DNA from: Deltaproteobacteria bacterium UBA5329
GTDB lineage: Bacteria > Desulfobacterota > Syntrophorhabdia > Syntrophorhabdales > Syntrophorhabdaceae
DNA: 14,733 bases
Reading direction: 5' to 3'
Assembly (NCBI GenBank): GCA_002408185.1
Contig: DHQV01000055.1
Location: 6,367-21,099, forward strand
The first letter of the stretch is position 1. The number at the start of each line of letters is the position of its first letter. The position numbers and the translations under genes are program-made. Below the pieces are notes generated by a model, which did not search any database, had not been told where the DNA came from, and was given only the letters and a program-made list of their open reading frames with translations. Below are positions 6,153-12,461 of this stretch, in pieces.

Positions 6153-7415
6153 ATGGAAAAAATAAGGACACTTCGCGGCTTTCGCGACATCCTTGGCGAC
6201 GAGCTCGAAAAATTCAAGAAGATCGAACAGGCATTTCGAAAGTACAGTACACGTCTTGGCTTCCGGGAGATCGAGCTTCCTATCCTCGAAAAAACCGAAT
6301 TATTCGTACGGACCATCGGCGACACAACGGACATTGTTGAAAAAGAAATGTTCACCTTCATAGATGCCGGCGGTGATTCACTGTCGATGAGGCCGGAAGC
6401 TACCGCAGGGATGGTCAGGTCTTACCTGCAGGAAGGGCTTTACGCGACCGAAAGACTGACGAAGGTTTGTACAATAGGCCCCATGTTCAGGCATGAGAGG
6501 CCCCAGAAAGGCAGGTACCGGGAATTTCGCCAGATCGACGTAGAGGTTTTCGGGGTAAAGGAACCCCTGGTAGATGCCGAATTGATATTCATGATCCGGA
6601 TGTTCCTCGATGACCTCGACATTGACCGGTACCGGATAGAGGTCAACAGCGTCGGATGCAAGACCTGCCGGGAGTCGTTCCGCGGGGTGCTCATAGAATT
6701 TTTTGAGGACAGGAAGAGCGAACTGTGCGACGATTGCCTGAGACGGCTTGAAAGGAACCCCTTAAGGATCTTTGACTGCAAAAACGAGCAATGCATCCGC
6801 GTAACTGCGGACTCGCCGCTCTTGTTCAACTCGTTGTGCGGCGAATGCAAGGACCATTTTGATCTTTTTCAAAAACATATAAACGATTTCGGCATAGATA
6901 TCGAGGTGAATAAACGCCTCGTCAGAGGTCTCGACTATTATACGAAAACGGTTTTCGAGATCACTTCCGACGATCTTGGGGCCCAGAAGGCCTTTATTGC
7001 AGGCGGAAGGTATGACAACCTCGTCGAGGAAATGGGGGGGCCGCCCACTGCAGGCATCGGTTTTGCCGTGGGGGTGGAGAGGCTTGCCATGCTCTTGCCT
7101 CAAAAAATGGAGGAATCCGGCAGGGAATGCTTTTTAGCCTGTATAGGCGATCGGGCAAGAGGCTACCTGGCACCGGTCCTCAAGGCGTGCTTATCCGGGG
7201 ATATTTCGCTCCGCTACGCATATGAAGCAAAATCCCTCAAGGCACAGATGCGGTACGCAGACAATCTGAAATGCAATTTCGTTCTTATTCTTGGCGATAA
7301 CGAGATCGACAAAGGAATGATCACGTTAAGGGATATGGCGGGGAAAACCCAGGAGGAGCTGCCGCTCGATGTGGAACATATCGTCAGTGTGCTCAAAGAA
7401 CGGCTGTCCGGGTAA
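6153..7415 (+). CDS. hisS: Histidyl-tRNA synthetase
   Basis: HisS charges tRNA-His with histidine in the cytoplasm. The 420-residue protein is the usual bacterial length and has all class II landmarks: the N-terminal GFRDILGDE lead-in, the TDIVEKEMFTF and RPEATAGMVR blocks (59-89), motif 2 as FRHERPQKGRYREFRQ (112-127), the HisRS-specific RGLDYYTKT (258-266) that closes over histidine, and motif 3 as GIGFAVGVERL (301-311). The insertion domain has four paired cysteines (C169/C172, C192/C195, C209/C214, C229/C232), a pattern seen in many bacterial HisRS and possibly a metal site. The C-terminal anticodon-binding domain follows from about residue 325. GGTGGAG at 6141-6147 precedes the ATG. The gene appears to stand alone; aspS, its neighbour in many bacteria, is not here. 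Confidence 0.97.
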   Translation: MEKIRTLRGFRDILGDELEKFKKIEQAFRKYSTRLGFREIELPILEKTELFVRTIGDTTDIVEKEMFTFIDAGGDSLSMRPEATAGMVRSYLQEGLYATERLTKVCTIGPMFRHERPQKGRYREFRQIDVEVFGVKEPLVDAELIFMIRMFLDDLDIDRYRIEVNSVGCKTCRESFRGVLIEFFEDRKSELCDDCLRRLERNPLRIFDCKNEQCIRVTADSPLLFNSLCGECKDHFDLFQKHINDFGIDIEVNKRLVRGLDYYTKTVFEITSDDLGAQKAFIAGGRYDNLVEEMGGPPTAGIGFAVGVERLAMLLPQKMEESGRECFLACIGDRARGYLAPVLKACLSGDISLRYAYEAKSLKAQMRYADNLKCNFVLILGDNEIDKGMITLRDMAGKTQEELPLDVEHIVSVLKERLSG

Positions 7416-7478
7416 ATTCCGGGATATTGCGTAAAGGATCCGATCCTTGGGATACTATCGATTCGTCTTCAGGCCACG

Positions 7479-7518
7479 GCAAAAAAAAAGTGAAAATTTT
7501 CTAGCGATTTTTTTTTGC
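7479..7518. repeat. Nested A9/T9 inverted repeat upstream of the PfkB-family gene
   Basis: GC followed by nine A (7479-7489) is a perfect 11-base inverted repeat of nine T followed by GC (7508-7518). Between the arms sits a second palindrome, GAAAATTTTC (7492-7501). On the plus strand it could act as a terminator-like hairpin after hisS or as a bent A-tract element before the kinase gene, whose ATG is 25 bases beyond the last arm. Confidence 0.7.
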
Positions 7519-7543
7519 AGGTAATACAATAACTTCTAAATCA

Positions 7544-8467
7544 ATGATATACACGGTCACTTTAGATCCGATGCTTGATAGGGTCGTCTTCGTAGAGGAG
7601 TTGGTGTACGACGACGTCAATTGTATCACCGAGGATCATAAAAGGCCCGCCGGGAAGGGGATCGATGTTTCGCGTGTTATCAGGGAACTGGGCGGCGAGA
7701 GTGTTTTGCTTGGTTTTGCAGGAGGATATGTCGGATCGGAGCTGACAGACCTTCTTGCCGCAGAGGGTATCGATACGGATTTCACCCGAATACGGGACGA
7801 ATCAAGATCCAGCATTACCATATTTCAACGGAAAAATAAGACGCAGACCTTGTTGTGTACCCGGCAACCCGTTCTGGACCGGTCGGAGATAGATGCATTT
7901 TGCGCGAAGACGGACGCGATACCCCATGGCAGTTCGGTGGTTATAAGCGGCAATATCCCGCCCGGAATGGAAGGCGGTTTTTTTGCCGACCTTATTACAA
8001 GTCTCAAGAAAAGGGATATCAAGGTTTGCCTGGATTCCGACCATGAAGCCTTTAAATTGGGTGTCGCAGCAGGCCCTTACATGATCAAGCCGAATGTTTT
8101 CGAACTCAACCGGCTGGCCGGATCACAGGCATCTCAACCGGAAGATATCGGAAAATTTGCTCAACCATATCTTGAAAATATCGAATTTATTATAGTGTCA
8201 CTGGGTGCGCGGGGGGCGATCGGACTTTCAAAAGAAGGAAGTTATTATGCAAAACCCCCCAGGGTAAACGTGCGAAATTCGTCGGGTGCCGGAGATTCAC
8301 TTTTGGGAGGTTTTATTTCTACGATGGCCCGGACCGGTTCTTTCATAGAATCCCTCAAAATGGGGGTAGCATGTGGAACCGCTACAACGCTAGATGTGTC
8401 AGGCACCATTTGTCGGAAAAAGGACATCGATACCATCGAGAAAGAAGTAATTATTGAAAAATTTTAA
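7544..8467 (+). CDS. PfkB-family sugar-phosphate kinase (1-phosphofructokinase/LacC-like)
   Basis: The 307-residue protein belongs to the ribokinase/PfkB superfamily, subgroup FruK/LacC/PfkB, which phosphorylates sugar phosphates such as fructose 1-phosphate, fructose 6-phosphate or tagatose 6-phosphate. The N terminus MIYTVTLDPMLDR corresponds to the TLNPALD strand of this group. The substrate loop is AGKGIDVSRVIRELGG (36-51), the anion-hole and catalytic motif is SSGAGDS (246-252) with catalytic Asp251, and IKPNVFEL (181-188) is the usual KPN-x-E signature. Length is typical. The exact substrate is not decided by sequence; there is no adjacent fructose PTS gene, so a glycolytic PfkB-type role is as likely as FruK. 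The ATG has no clear Shine-Dalgarno sequence; a TACAAT at 7525-7530 lies 13 bases upstream. Confidence 0.88.
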   Translation: MIYTVTLDPMLDRVVFVEELVYDDVNCITEDHKRPAGKGIDVSRVIRELGGESVLLGFAGGYVGSELTDLLAAEGIDTDFTRIRDESRSSITIFQRKNKTQTLLCTRQPVLDRSEIDAFCAKTDAIPHGSSVVISGNIPPGMEGGFFADLITSLKKRDIKVCLDSDHEAFKLGVAAGPYMIKPNVFELNRLAGSQASQPEDIGKFAQPYLENIEFIIVSLGARGAIGLSKEGSYYAKPPRVNVRNSSGAGDSLLGGFISTMARTGSFIESLKMGVACGTATTLDVSGTICRKKDIDTIEKEVIIEKF

Positions 8468-8496
8468 TTTACATATTACGATTGTTGGTATATATG
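8468..8496 (+). promoter_or_regulatory. Probable promoter of the small lipoprotein gene
   Basis: TTTACA (8468-8473, 5 of 6) is followed after 17 bases by TATATG (8491-8496, 4 of 6) in an AT-rich stretch directly after the kinase stop codon. The predicted leader is about 40 bases and contains the strong ribosome-binding site of the next gene. Confidence 0.45.
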
Positions 8497-8544
8497 TATT
8501 CAATAGGCCAAAATCAGATTAATTAAGAAAGGAGGTGAAAATAG

Positions 8545-8763
8545 ATGAAGAAGCTCGTCGCATTAATGATAGCTATCGCTTTTTTTGCAGGTTTTTCGCT
8601 GATCGGATGCGGTCCGTCCGCAGAGCCGCCGAAGCCGGCACCGCCGAAGGAAGAGGCAAAACCGACGCCGCCTCCAGAAGAAAAGAAAGCAGAGCCGGCA
8701 GCAGCAGAGAAACCGGCAGCAGAGAAACCGGCAGCAGAGAAACCGGCACCGGAGAAAAAGTAA
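8545..8763 (+). CDS. Small Pro/Ala/Glu/Lys-rich lipoprotein
   Basis: The 72-residue product has a clear lipoprotein signal: MKK, a hydrophobic core, then the lipobox L19-I20-G21-C22. The mature 51 residues are made almost only of P, A, E and K, with imperfect PAAEK units near the end and a KK terminus. Such low-complexity chains are extended and rod-like and could span part of the periplasm between the lipid anchor and peptidoglycan; this is inference, and the protein has no recognisable catalytic or binding domain. AAAGGAGGTGA (8528-8538), close to a perfect anti-16S match, lies 6 bases before the ATG. A strong terminator follows. Good initiation and termination signals suggest abundant expression, as for Lpp-type lipoproteins. 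The next gene is pal. Confidence 0.85.
   Translation: MKKLVALMIAIAFFAGFSLIGCGPSAEPPKPAPPKEEAKPTPPPEEKKAEPAAAEKPAAEKPAAEKPAPEKK
8695..8757 (+). repeat. 15-base in-frame tandem repeat inside the lipoprotein gene
   Basis: The unit CCGGCAGCAGAGAAA occurs exactly at 8713-8727 and 8728-8742, with an 18-base variant (one extra GCA) at 8695-8712 and a variant with two changes at 8743-8757. Each 15-base unit encodes PAAEK, so copy-number change by slippage would keep the frame and alter only the length of the mature tail. Confidence 0.85.
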
Positions 8764-8773
8764 TGTTGCATGT

Positions 8774-8815
8774 GAGGGTATATCCGGTGATATTGGATAT
8801 ACCCTCTAATTTTTG
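8774..8815 (+). terminator. Strong intrinsic terminator between the small lipoprotein gene and pal
   Basis: A perfect 12-base stem, GAGGGTATATCC (8774-8785) with GGATATACCCTC (8795-8806), has a 9-base loop and is followed by TAATTTTTG. It ends 17 bases before the pal ATG, so pal needs read-through or its own promoter. Confidence 0.85.
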
Positions 8816-8831
8816 AAGGAAGGGGTGGAAC

Positions 8832-9338
8832 ATGAAAATAAAATCATTGTCTCTTATTTTAATCGTTGCCCTTATTGGCATTGCACTCGGTGGTTGTGGA
8901 TGTTTTTATCAACAGATGAAAGGTGAGACCCCGCCTCCCGTCGCGCAACCCGCAAAGGTTGCACCGCCGGAACAGAAGGTTGAAGTCCCCGTAGCAGTTG
9001 CCCCGCTTAAGGATATCAATTTCGATTTCGACAAGTATGCCATCAGGGATACGGATGCCGCAATCTTGAAAGAAAATATGAAATGGTTTCAGGCGAAAGA
9101 AAACGCTGGCAAGAAGGTCAGGATCGAAGGTCATTGTGACGAAAGAGGAACGGTGGAATACAACCTCGTCCTCGGTCAGAAGAGAGCCGACTCTGCAAAG
9201 AATTTCCTCGTAAATCTCGGAGCAGATTCAAGGCTTCTTGAAACTGTAAGCTATGGAAAAGAAAAACCGCTTGATCCGGGACATAACGAAGCAGCCTGGG
9301 CCAAAAACAGAAGAGCACATTTTCTGGCACTCCAGTAA
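8832..9338 (+). CDS. pal: Peptidoglycan-associated lipoprotein Pal (OmpA-type domain)
   Basis: The 168-residue protein starts with a lipoprotein signal (lipobox L19-G20-G21-C22), then a Pro-rich linker to about residue 58, then an OmpA C-terminal domain. The domain shows DINFDFDKYAIR (61-72), the peptidoglycan-binding core GHCDERGTVEYN (100-111), the LGQKRADSAKNFL helix and the closing NRRAHF (159-164), which are Pal hallmarks, including the Asp and Arg that bind diaminopimelate. Pal anchors the outer membrane to the cell wall and works with the Tol proteins; no tolB or other tol gene is in view. AAGGAAGGGG at 8817-8826 precedes the ATG. A terminator-like hairpin follows at 9360, and the last 86 bases overlap the kamA reading frame in a different frame. 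Confidence 0.93.
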   Translation: MKIKSLSLILIVALIGIALGGCGCFYQQMKGETPPPVAQPAKVAPPEQKVEVPVAVAPLKDINFDFDKYAIRDTDAAILKENMKWFQAKENAGKKVRIEGHCDERGTVEYNLVLGQKRADSAKNFLVNLGADSRLLETVSYGKEKPLDPGHNEAAWAKNRRAHFLALQ

Positions 9339-10464
9339 AAAAGGCACGAAAAGCGAGGAGGAGGGTACTAAATCTGATACCCTCCCTTTTCTTTTCACAC
9401 TCAAAGACCTGGGAGATAGTTCAAGCATCCGGCCAGAGATCATCCGGTCCCTGGAAGACGCCCGGATCGGCCACAATTTTAGAATCCCCCGTTATTACCT
9501 GAACCTTGTCGATTTTGAAGACCCTTGCTGTCCCATCAGGGGGCAGGCCATACCGTCATTGGAGGAAGTGAACAGGTCAGGGGACGACGATCCGCTTCAC
9601 GAGAAAGAGTTCTCGATAACGCCAATCCTCATAAAGCGGCATCCCGATCGTTGCGTCTTTCTCGTAAGTTCTGAATGTGCGATGTATTGCAGGTTCTGCA
9701 ACCGCAGGCGTTTTGCCGGAGGGCGGGTCGACCCCGGACCGCACATGGAAGAATCTCTGTCATATATAGAGAATGACGCACATGTCAGGGAAGTCATTTT
9801 ATCGGGCGGCGATCCGTTCATGCTTGAACCGGACAGGCTCCATGCTGTTCTGTCGCGGCTGCGTTCAATGAACAAGCCGCTGACCATCAGGCTGAGCACG
9901 CGGATGCCAGTGGTCTATCCAGAAGGGCTTACGGCAGCCCATCTCAAGGCGATCAAAGATGCCTCTCCGGTTTGGATCATACTTCACATCAATCATCCCC
10001 GGGAGATCACCAGGCACTTTCTGAAAAAGGTCCATAGTCTCAGGAAGTGCGGTGCATCCATGATCAGCCAGACAGTCCTGCTTCGGAACATAAACGATTG
10101 CCCCCACGTTCTTCTGGACCTCTTCGAATCCCTGATCGAAGCCGGCATAAAACCATATTATTTATTCCAGCTCGATGACGTGAACGGTGCATCCCATTTC
10201 AAGGTCAGGCTCAGCCGGGGCCGCGAGATCATGGCTTTTTTGAATTTGCATGCGTCCGGCCTCGCTGTGCCGCGATACGCACTCGATATCCCGGGAGGCC
10301 TGGGAAAAATACCTGTCGATTTGGACCATGTTCAATTTCTGGAAAAGACGACCATGGTCAAACTTATCAGTCCTGCCGGTGAAACAGGTTATTACAACGA
10401 TGATGCGGAAGAAAGCCGATGTATGCAATGCGGAATATGCAGGAAAAGGGACGGGGGTGTGTGA
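9253..10464 (+). CDS. kamA: Lysine 2,3-aminomutase (radical SAM, PLP-dependent)
   Basis: This enzyme moves the alpha-amino group of L-lysine to the beta position using a [4Fe-4S] cluster, SAM and PLP; beta-lysine serves in lysine fermentation or as precursor of the osmolyte N-acetyl-beta-lysine. Numbered from ATG 9253 (403 residues), the cluster motif CxxxCxxC is C142, C146, C149; LSGGDP is 183-188; the PLP lysine is K352 in DIPGGLGKIPV. The lysine-binding acids match Asp293 and Asp330 of the clostridial enzyme at D308 and D345. C283 and the C390/C393/C396 tail match its intersubunit zinc ligands (alignment from memory). EpmB is an alternative, but the tail favours KamA. The start is odd: ATG 9253 or TTG 9271 lies inside pal, neither has a good Shine-Dalgarno sequence, and no ATG, GTG or TTG occurs in frame between pal and the conserved region. 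Confidence 0.88.
   Translation: MEKKNRLIRDITKQPGPKTEEHIFWHSSKKGTKSEEEGTKSDTLPFLFTLKDLGDSSSIRPEIIRSLEDARIGHNFRIPRYYLNLVDFEDPCCPIRGQAIPSLEEVNRSGDDDPLHEKEFSITPILIKRHPDRCVFLVSSECAMYCRFCNRRRFAGGRVDPGPHMEESLSYIENDAHVREVILSGGDPFMLEPDRLHAVLSRLRSMNKPLTIRLSTRMPVVYPEGLTAAHLKAIKDASPVWIILHINHPREITRHFLKKVHSLRKCGASMISQTVLLRNINDCPHVLLDLFESLIEAGIKPYYLFQLDDVNGASHFKVRLSRGREIMAFLNLHASGLAVPRYALDIPGGLGKIPVDLDHVQFLEKTTMVKLISPAGETGYYNDDAEESRCMQCGICRKRDGGV
9360..9395 (+). terminator. Terminator-like hairpin after pal, inside the kamA reading frame
   Basis: GGAGGGTA (9360-9367) pairs with TACCCTCC (9378-9385) across a 10-base loop, followed by CTTTTCTTTT. It starts 22 bases after the pal stop and has the form of an intrinsic terminator, but it also lies within kamA codons 36-48, so it may act as an attenuator for kamA. 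Confidence 0.65.
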
Positions 10465-10481
10465 TTGATCGTACGGTGTTC

Positions 10482-11081
10482 TTATTTTTGGGTTTCAGGT
10501 CGCTTCGGATCGGCCGGGATGTTCGTTTCCAATTCTAATTCTCCTTCCCTCCTGGGTTTAAATATGGCCGTAATATAATTTATGGCAGAGTACATACTGA
10601 AAAACAGGGCCGCATATATAACGTACAGGCCGATGAGATTCGTAAGGTCACGGTCAAGAAGGATGCAGGAGATCCCCACGATTTGTAGAGCTGTTTTCAG
10701 CTTTCCGGTGAAAGAGGGGTATATCGTGATCCCTTCAAGCGCATAAAATGATCTCAGGCCGTTGATGATGAATTCCCGGCATACAAGAAGGATCGTGATC
10801 CATAACGGCACACGATGATAGTATGTCAATGTGATGAGGACCGACGACACGAGGAGCTTGTCAGCGATAGGGTCGAGATACAACCCGAGTTTTGATGTGA
10901 GTTGGAACCTCCGTGCCACAAAACCGTCCAGGCCGTCGGTTATCCCCGCCAGAATGAACAGAATGAATGCGACCCATTCTCTTTCTATAAAAAAGATTAT
11001 TAAGGGAATAAATAATATACGGATTATACACAACCGGTTAGGAAGTGTCCACAGGAGCAACTTTTCGTCTTTTGCCTTCAT
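10482..11081 (-). CDS. pgsA: CDP-diacylglycerol--glycerol-3-phosphate 3-phosphatidyltransferase
   Basis: PgsA makes phosphatidylglycerol phosphate from CDP-diacylglycerol and glycerol 3-phosphate at the inner membrane, the first committed step to phosphatidylglycerol and cardiolipin. The CDP-alcohol phosphotransferase signature DGx2ARx8Gx3Dx3D is complete: D49-G50, D52-G53, A56-R57, G66, D70 and D74. The opening WTLPNRLCIIRI is also typical, and hydrophobic helices cover most of the rest. The 199 residues include a charged C-terminal tail of about 25 residues. The ATG overlaps the stop of the upstream transglycosylase gene as TAATG (one shared base), indicating translational coupling; only a weak AAGAAG precedes it. 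It converges with kamA, whose stop lies 17 bases away. Confidence 0.95.
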   Translation of the reverse strand: MKAKDEKLLLWTLPNRLCIIRILFIPLIIFFIEREWVAFILFILAGITDGLDGFVARRFQLTSKLGLYLDPIADKLLVSSVLITLTYYHRVPLWITILLVCREFIINGLRSFYALEGITIYPSFTGKLKTALQIVGISCILLDRDLTNLIGLYVIYAALFFSMYSAINYITAIFKPRREGELELETNIPADPKRPETQK

Positions 11082-11656
11082 TAATTCTTCTTAAACGAGT
11101 TGTAATACGACTTGACCCGCTGGACATAGGTCCTAGTTTCATCATATGGCGGAATATTCATATTATATTCTTTTACACGCGCCGGGCCTGCATTGTATGC
11201 AGCCAGGACAAGGTCGAGGTTTCCGCCAAACGTCTCGTCCAGGTATTTCAGATATTTTATTCCGCCCCGGATATTCTCGTCGGGGTCCCAGGGATTGTCA
11301 ACCTTCATTAACCGGGCCGTGTCCGGCATGAGCTGCATGAGCCCCTGCGCGCCCTTATGCGACATGGCGTTCGGGTTGAAATTGGATTCGGCCTTCATGA
11401 CGGCTTTTACGAGGCGGGGATCCACTCCATGAAGCTGCGAATGACGTTCGATGATCACGTCGTAGGCCGTGTTGTTAAAAACGCGCGATACGACATATTT
11501 AATGCGATCCGAAATGACAACACGAAACTTTTTTCCGTGAGGTATTATGTTCGTAAAGTGTGATGTGCCGCTGTCGTCGACGTATGCGTATATGGCAGAG
11601 AAAGCTGAGAGCGGCAAAAAGCAAAAAAATATCGTCAATACTCTCCGTAGAGTCAT
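11081..11656 (-). CDS. Periplasmic lytic transglycosylase (SLT domain)
   Basis: The enzyme cleaves the beta-1,4 bond between N-acetylmuramic acid and N-acetylglucosamine in peptidoglycan, leaving 1,6-anhydro ends. The 191-residue protein opens with a Sec-type signal peptide (MTLRRVLTIFFCFLPLSAFSA), followed by a short DUF4124-like strand motif (IYAYVDDSGTSHFTN, 22-36) common in such enzymes. The SLT (Slt70/MltE-type) domain follows: catalytic Glu90 in AVMKAESNFNPNA, GAQGLMQLMP (102-111), the AAYNAGP motif (152-158) and the ETRTYVQRV tyrosine block (173-181). It is first in a two-gene unit with pgsA and diverges from rsmI with only 65 bases between the start codons. No Shine-Dalgarno sequence precedes the ATG. 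Confidence 0.93.
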   Translation of the reverse strand: MTLRRVLTIFFCFLPLSAFSAIYAYVDDSGTSHFTNIIPHGKKFRVVISDRIKYVVSRVFNNTAYDVIIERHSQLHGVDPRLVKAVMKAESNFNPNAMSHKGAQGLMQLMPDTARLMKVDNPWDPDENIRGGIKYLKYLDETFGGNLDLVLAAYNAGPARVKEYNMNIPPYDETRTYVQRVKSYYNSFKKN

Positions 11657-11661
11657 AGTTT

Positions 11662-11690
11662 ATTTTCTTAAACTTTTTTCCCCTTGTCAA
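11662..11690 (-). promoter_or_regulatory. Possible promoter of the transglycosylase-pgsA unit
   Basis: On the minus strand a perfect TTGACA (11690-11685) is followed after 17 bases by GAAAAT (11667-11662, 4 of 6). The expected start site would fall at about 11655, on the ATG itself (11656), implying a leaderless message; the weak -10 keeps this tentative. Confidence 0.4.
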
Positions 11691-11712
11691 GCCTTTTGGA
11701 CTGTACTATGCT
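11684..11712 (+). promoter_or_regulatory. Possible promoter of rsmI, sharing its -35 with the divergent promoter
   Basis: TTGTCA (11684-11689, 5 of 6) is followed after 17 bases by TATGCT (11707-11712, 4 of 6). Its -35 overlaps that of the divergent transglycosylase promoter within the near-palindrome CTTGTCAAG. The predicted start, near 11719, leaves a leader of only about 3 bases before ATG 11722, and no Shine-Dalgarno sequence is present. Confidence 0.4.
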
Positions 11713-11721
11713 TGGGTACAC

Positions 11722-12405
11722 ATGGGTTTACAAGGCATTCTGTATGTGATCGCAACGCCGATCGGCAATCTCGGGGATATCACGTTCAGGGCGATCGATA
11801 TCCTGAAGGAAGCAGATATCGTGGTCGCGGAGAGCACCGCACGGGCGATGAAACTGTTCACTCACTACGGTATAAAAAAAACGATCGTGACCATAAGCAG
11901 CTATAATGAAGAAAGGCGGGCGGCATCCTTGGTCAGGAGCCTTAAAGGCGGGAAGAACATTGCGCTCATCACGAGTGCCGGGACCCCGTGCATCTCAGAT
12001 CCCGGCAGCATCCTGGTAAACAAATGCGTTGAAGAGAATATAGAGGTATGCCCCATTCCGGGGGCGAGCGCGGTAACTTCCCTTGTGTCAATTTCCGGGC
12101 TTTTTGCCGACCGGTTTCTGTTTTATGGTTTTCTTCCCCTCAAAAAAGGGAAACGGAAAAAGGCCCTGCAGGAACTCGCATCGTTACCCTATCCGATAGT
12201 TTTTTACGAATCACCGCGAAGAATTGAAGAGACCCTTGGATTTGTCCTCGACATAATGGGCGATCGCAAAATAGCGGTGGTCAAGGAGATGACGAAAGTC
12301 TTCGAAACAACATACCGGGGAACTGTAAACGAGGTGATCGATTCTCTTTCGGCAGACGAGAAACTCGGCGAATACGCCTTTATCGTGGCGGGCCATGAAA
12401 AATGA
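11722..12405 (+). CDS. rsmI: RsmI-type 16S rRNA (cytidine-1402) 2'-O-methyltransferase, divergent
   Basis: RsmI methylates the ribose of C1402 in the 16S rRNA decoding centre using SAM. The protein has the tetrapyrrole-methylase-type fold landmarks: LYVIATPIGNLGDITFRAIDILKEAD at the N terminus, AGTPCISDPG (residues 90-99), IPGASAVTSLVSISGL, FLFYGFLPLKKGKRKKAL, and YESPRRIEETL. It ends at 227 residues, lacking the roughly 50-residue C-terminal extension of E. coli RsmI. Two usually conserved acidic positions differ: AEDTR reads AESTAR and SDAGTP reads TSAGTP, so both Asp are Ser. The family call is secure; activity with these changes is unproven. No canonical ribosome-binding site precedes the ATG. 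Divergent from the transglycosylase gene; glgC follows 56 bases after the stop. Confidence 0.88.
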   Translation: MGLQGILYVIATPIGNLGDITFRAIDILKEADIVVAESTARAMKLFTHYGIKKTIVTISSYNEERRAASLVRSLKGGKNIALITSAGTPCISDPGSILVNKCVEENIEVCPIPGASAVTSLVSISGLFADRFLFYGFLPLKKGKRKKALQELASLPYPIVFYESPRRIEETLGFVLDIMGDRKIAVVKEMTKVFETTYRGTVNEVIDSLSADEKLGEYAFIVAGHEK

Positions 12406-12461
12406 ACCGCCACGATTTTCATTGAATAAACGCAGCCGGGCCAGCATAATTATATGAGGCA

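Noticed and set aside
7433..7448. AAGGATC/GATCCTT palindrome after hisS as a terminator
   Set aside because: The usable stem is only 5 bases with a 5-base loop, and no T run follows directly.
8695..8757. CRISPR-like short repeats
   Set aside because: The units are contiguous, 15 bases long, in frame and without spacers; they encode a low-complexity protein tail.
8523..8771. Minus-strand ORF with AGFSAAGFSAA repeats resembling a Gly-rich surface protein
   Set aside because: It is the antisense reading of the same tandem repeat and lacks any start signal.
8535..8816. 93-codon frame over the small lipoprotein with repeated SRETG units
   Set aside because: The repeats are the out-of-frame reading of the PAAEK tandem repeat; the lipobox frame has the ribosome-binding site and signal peptide.
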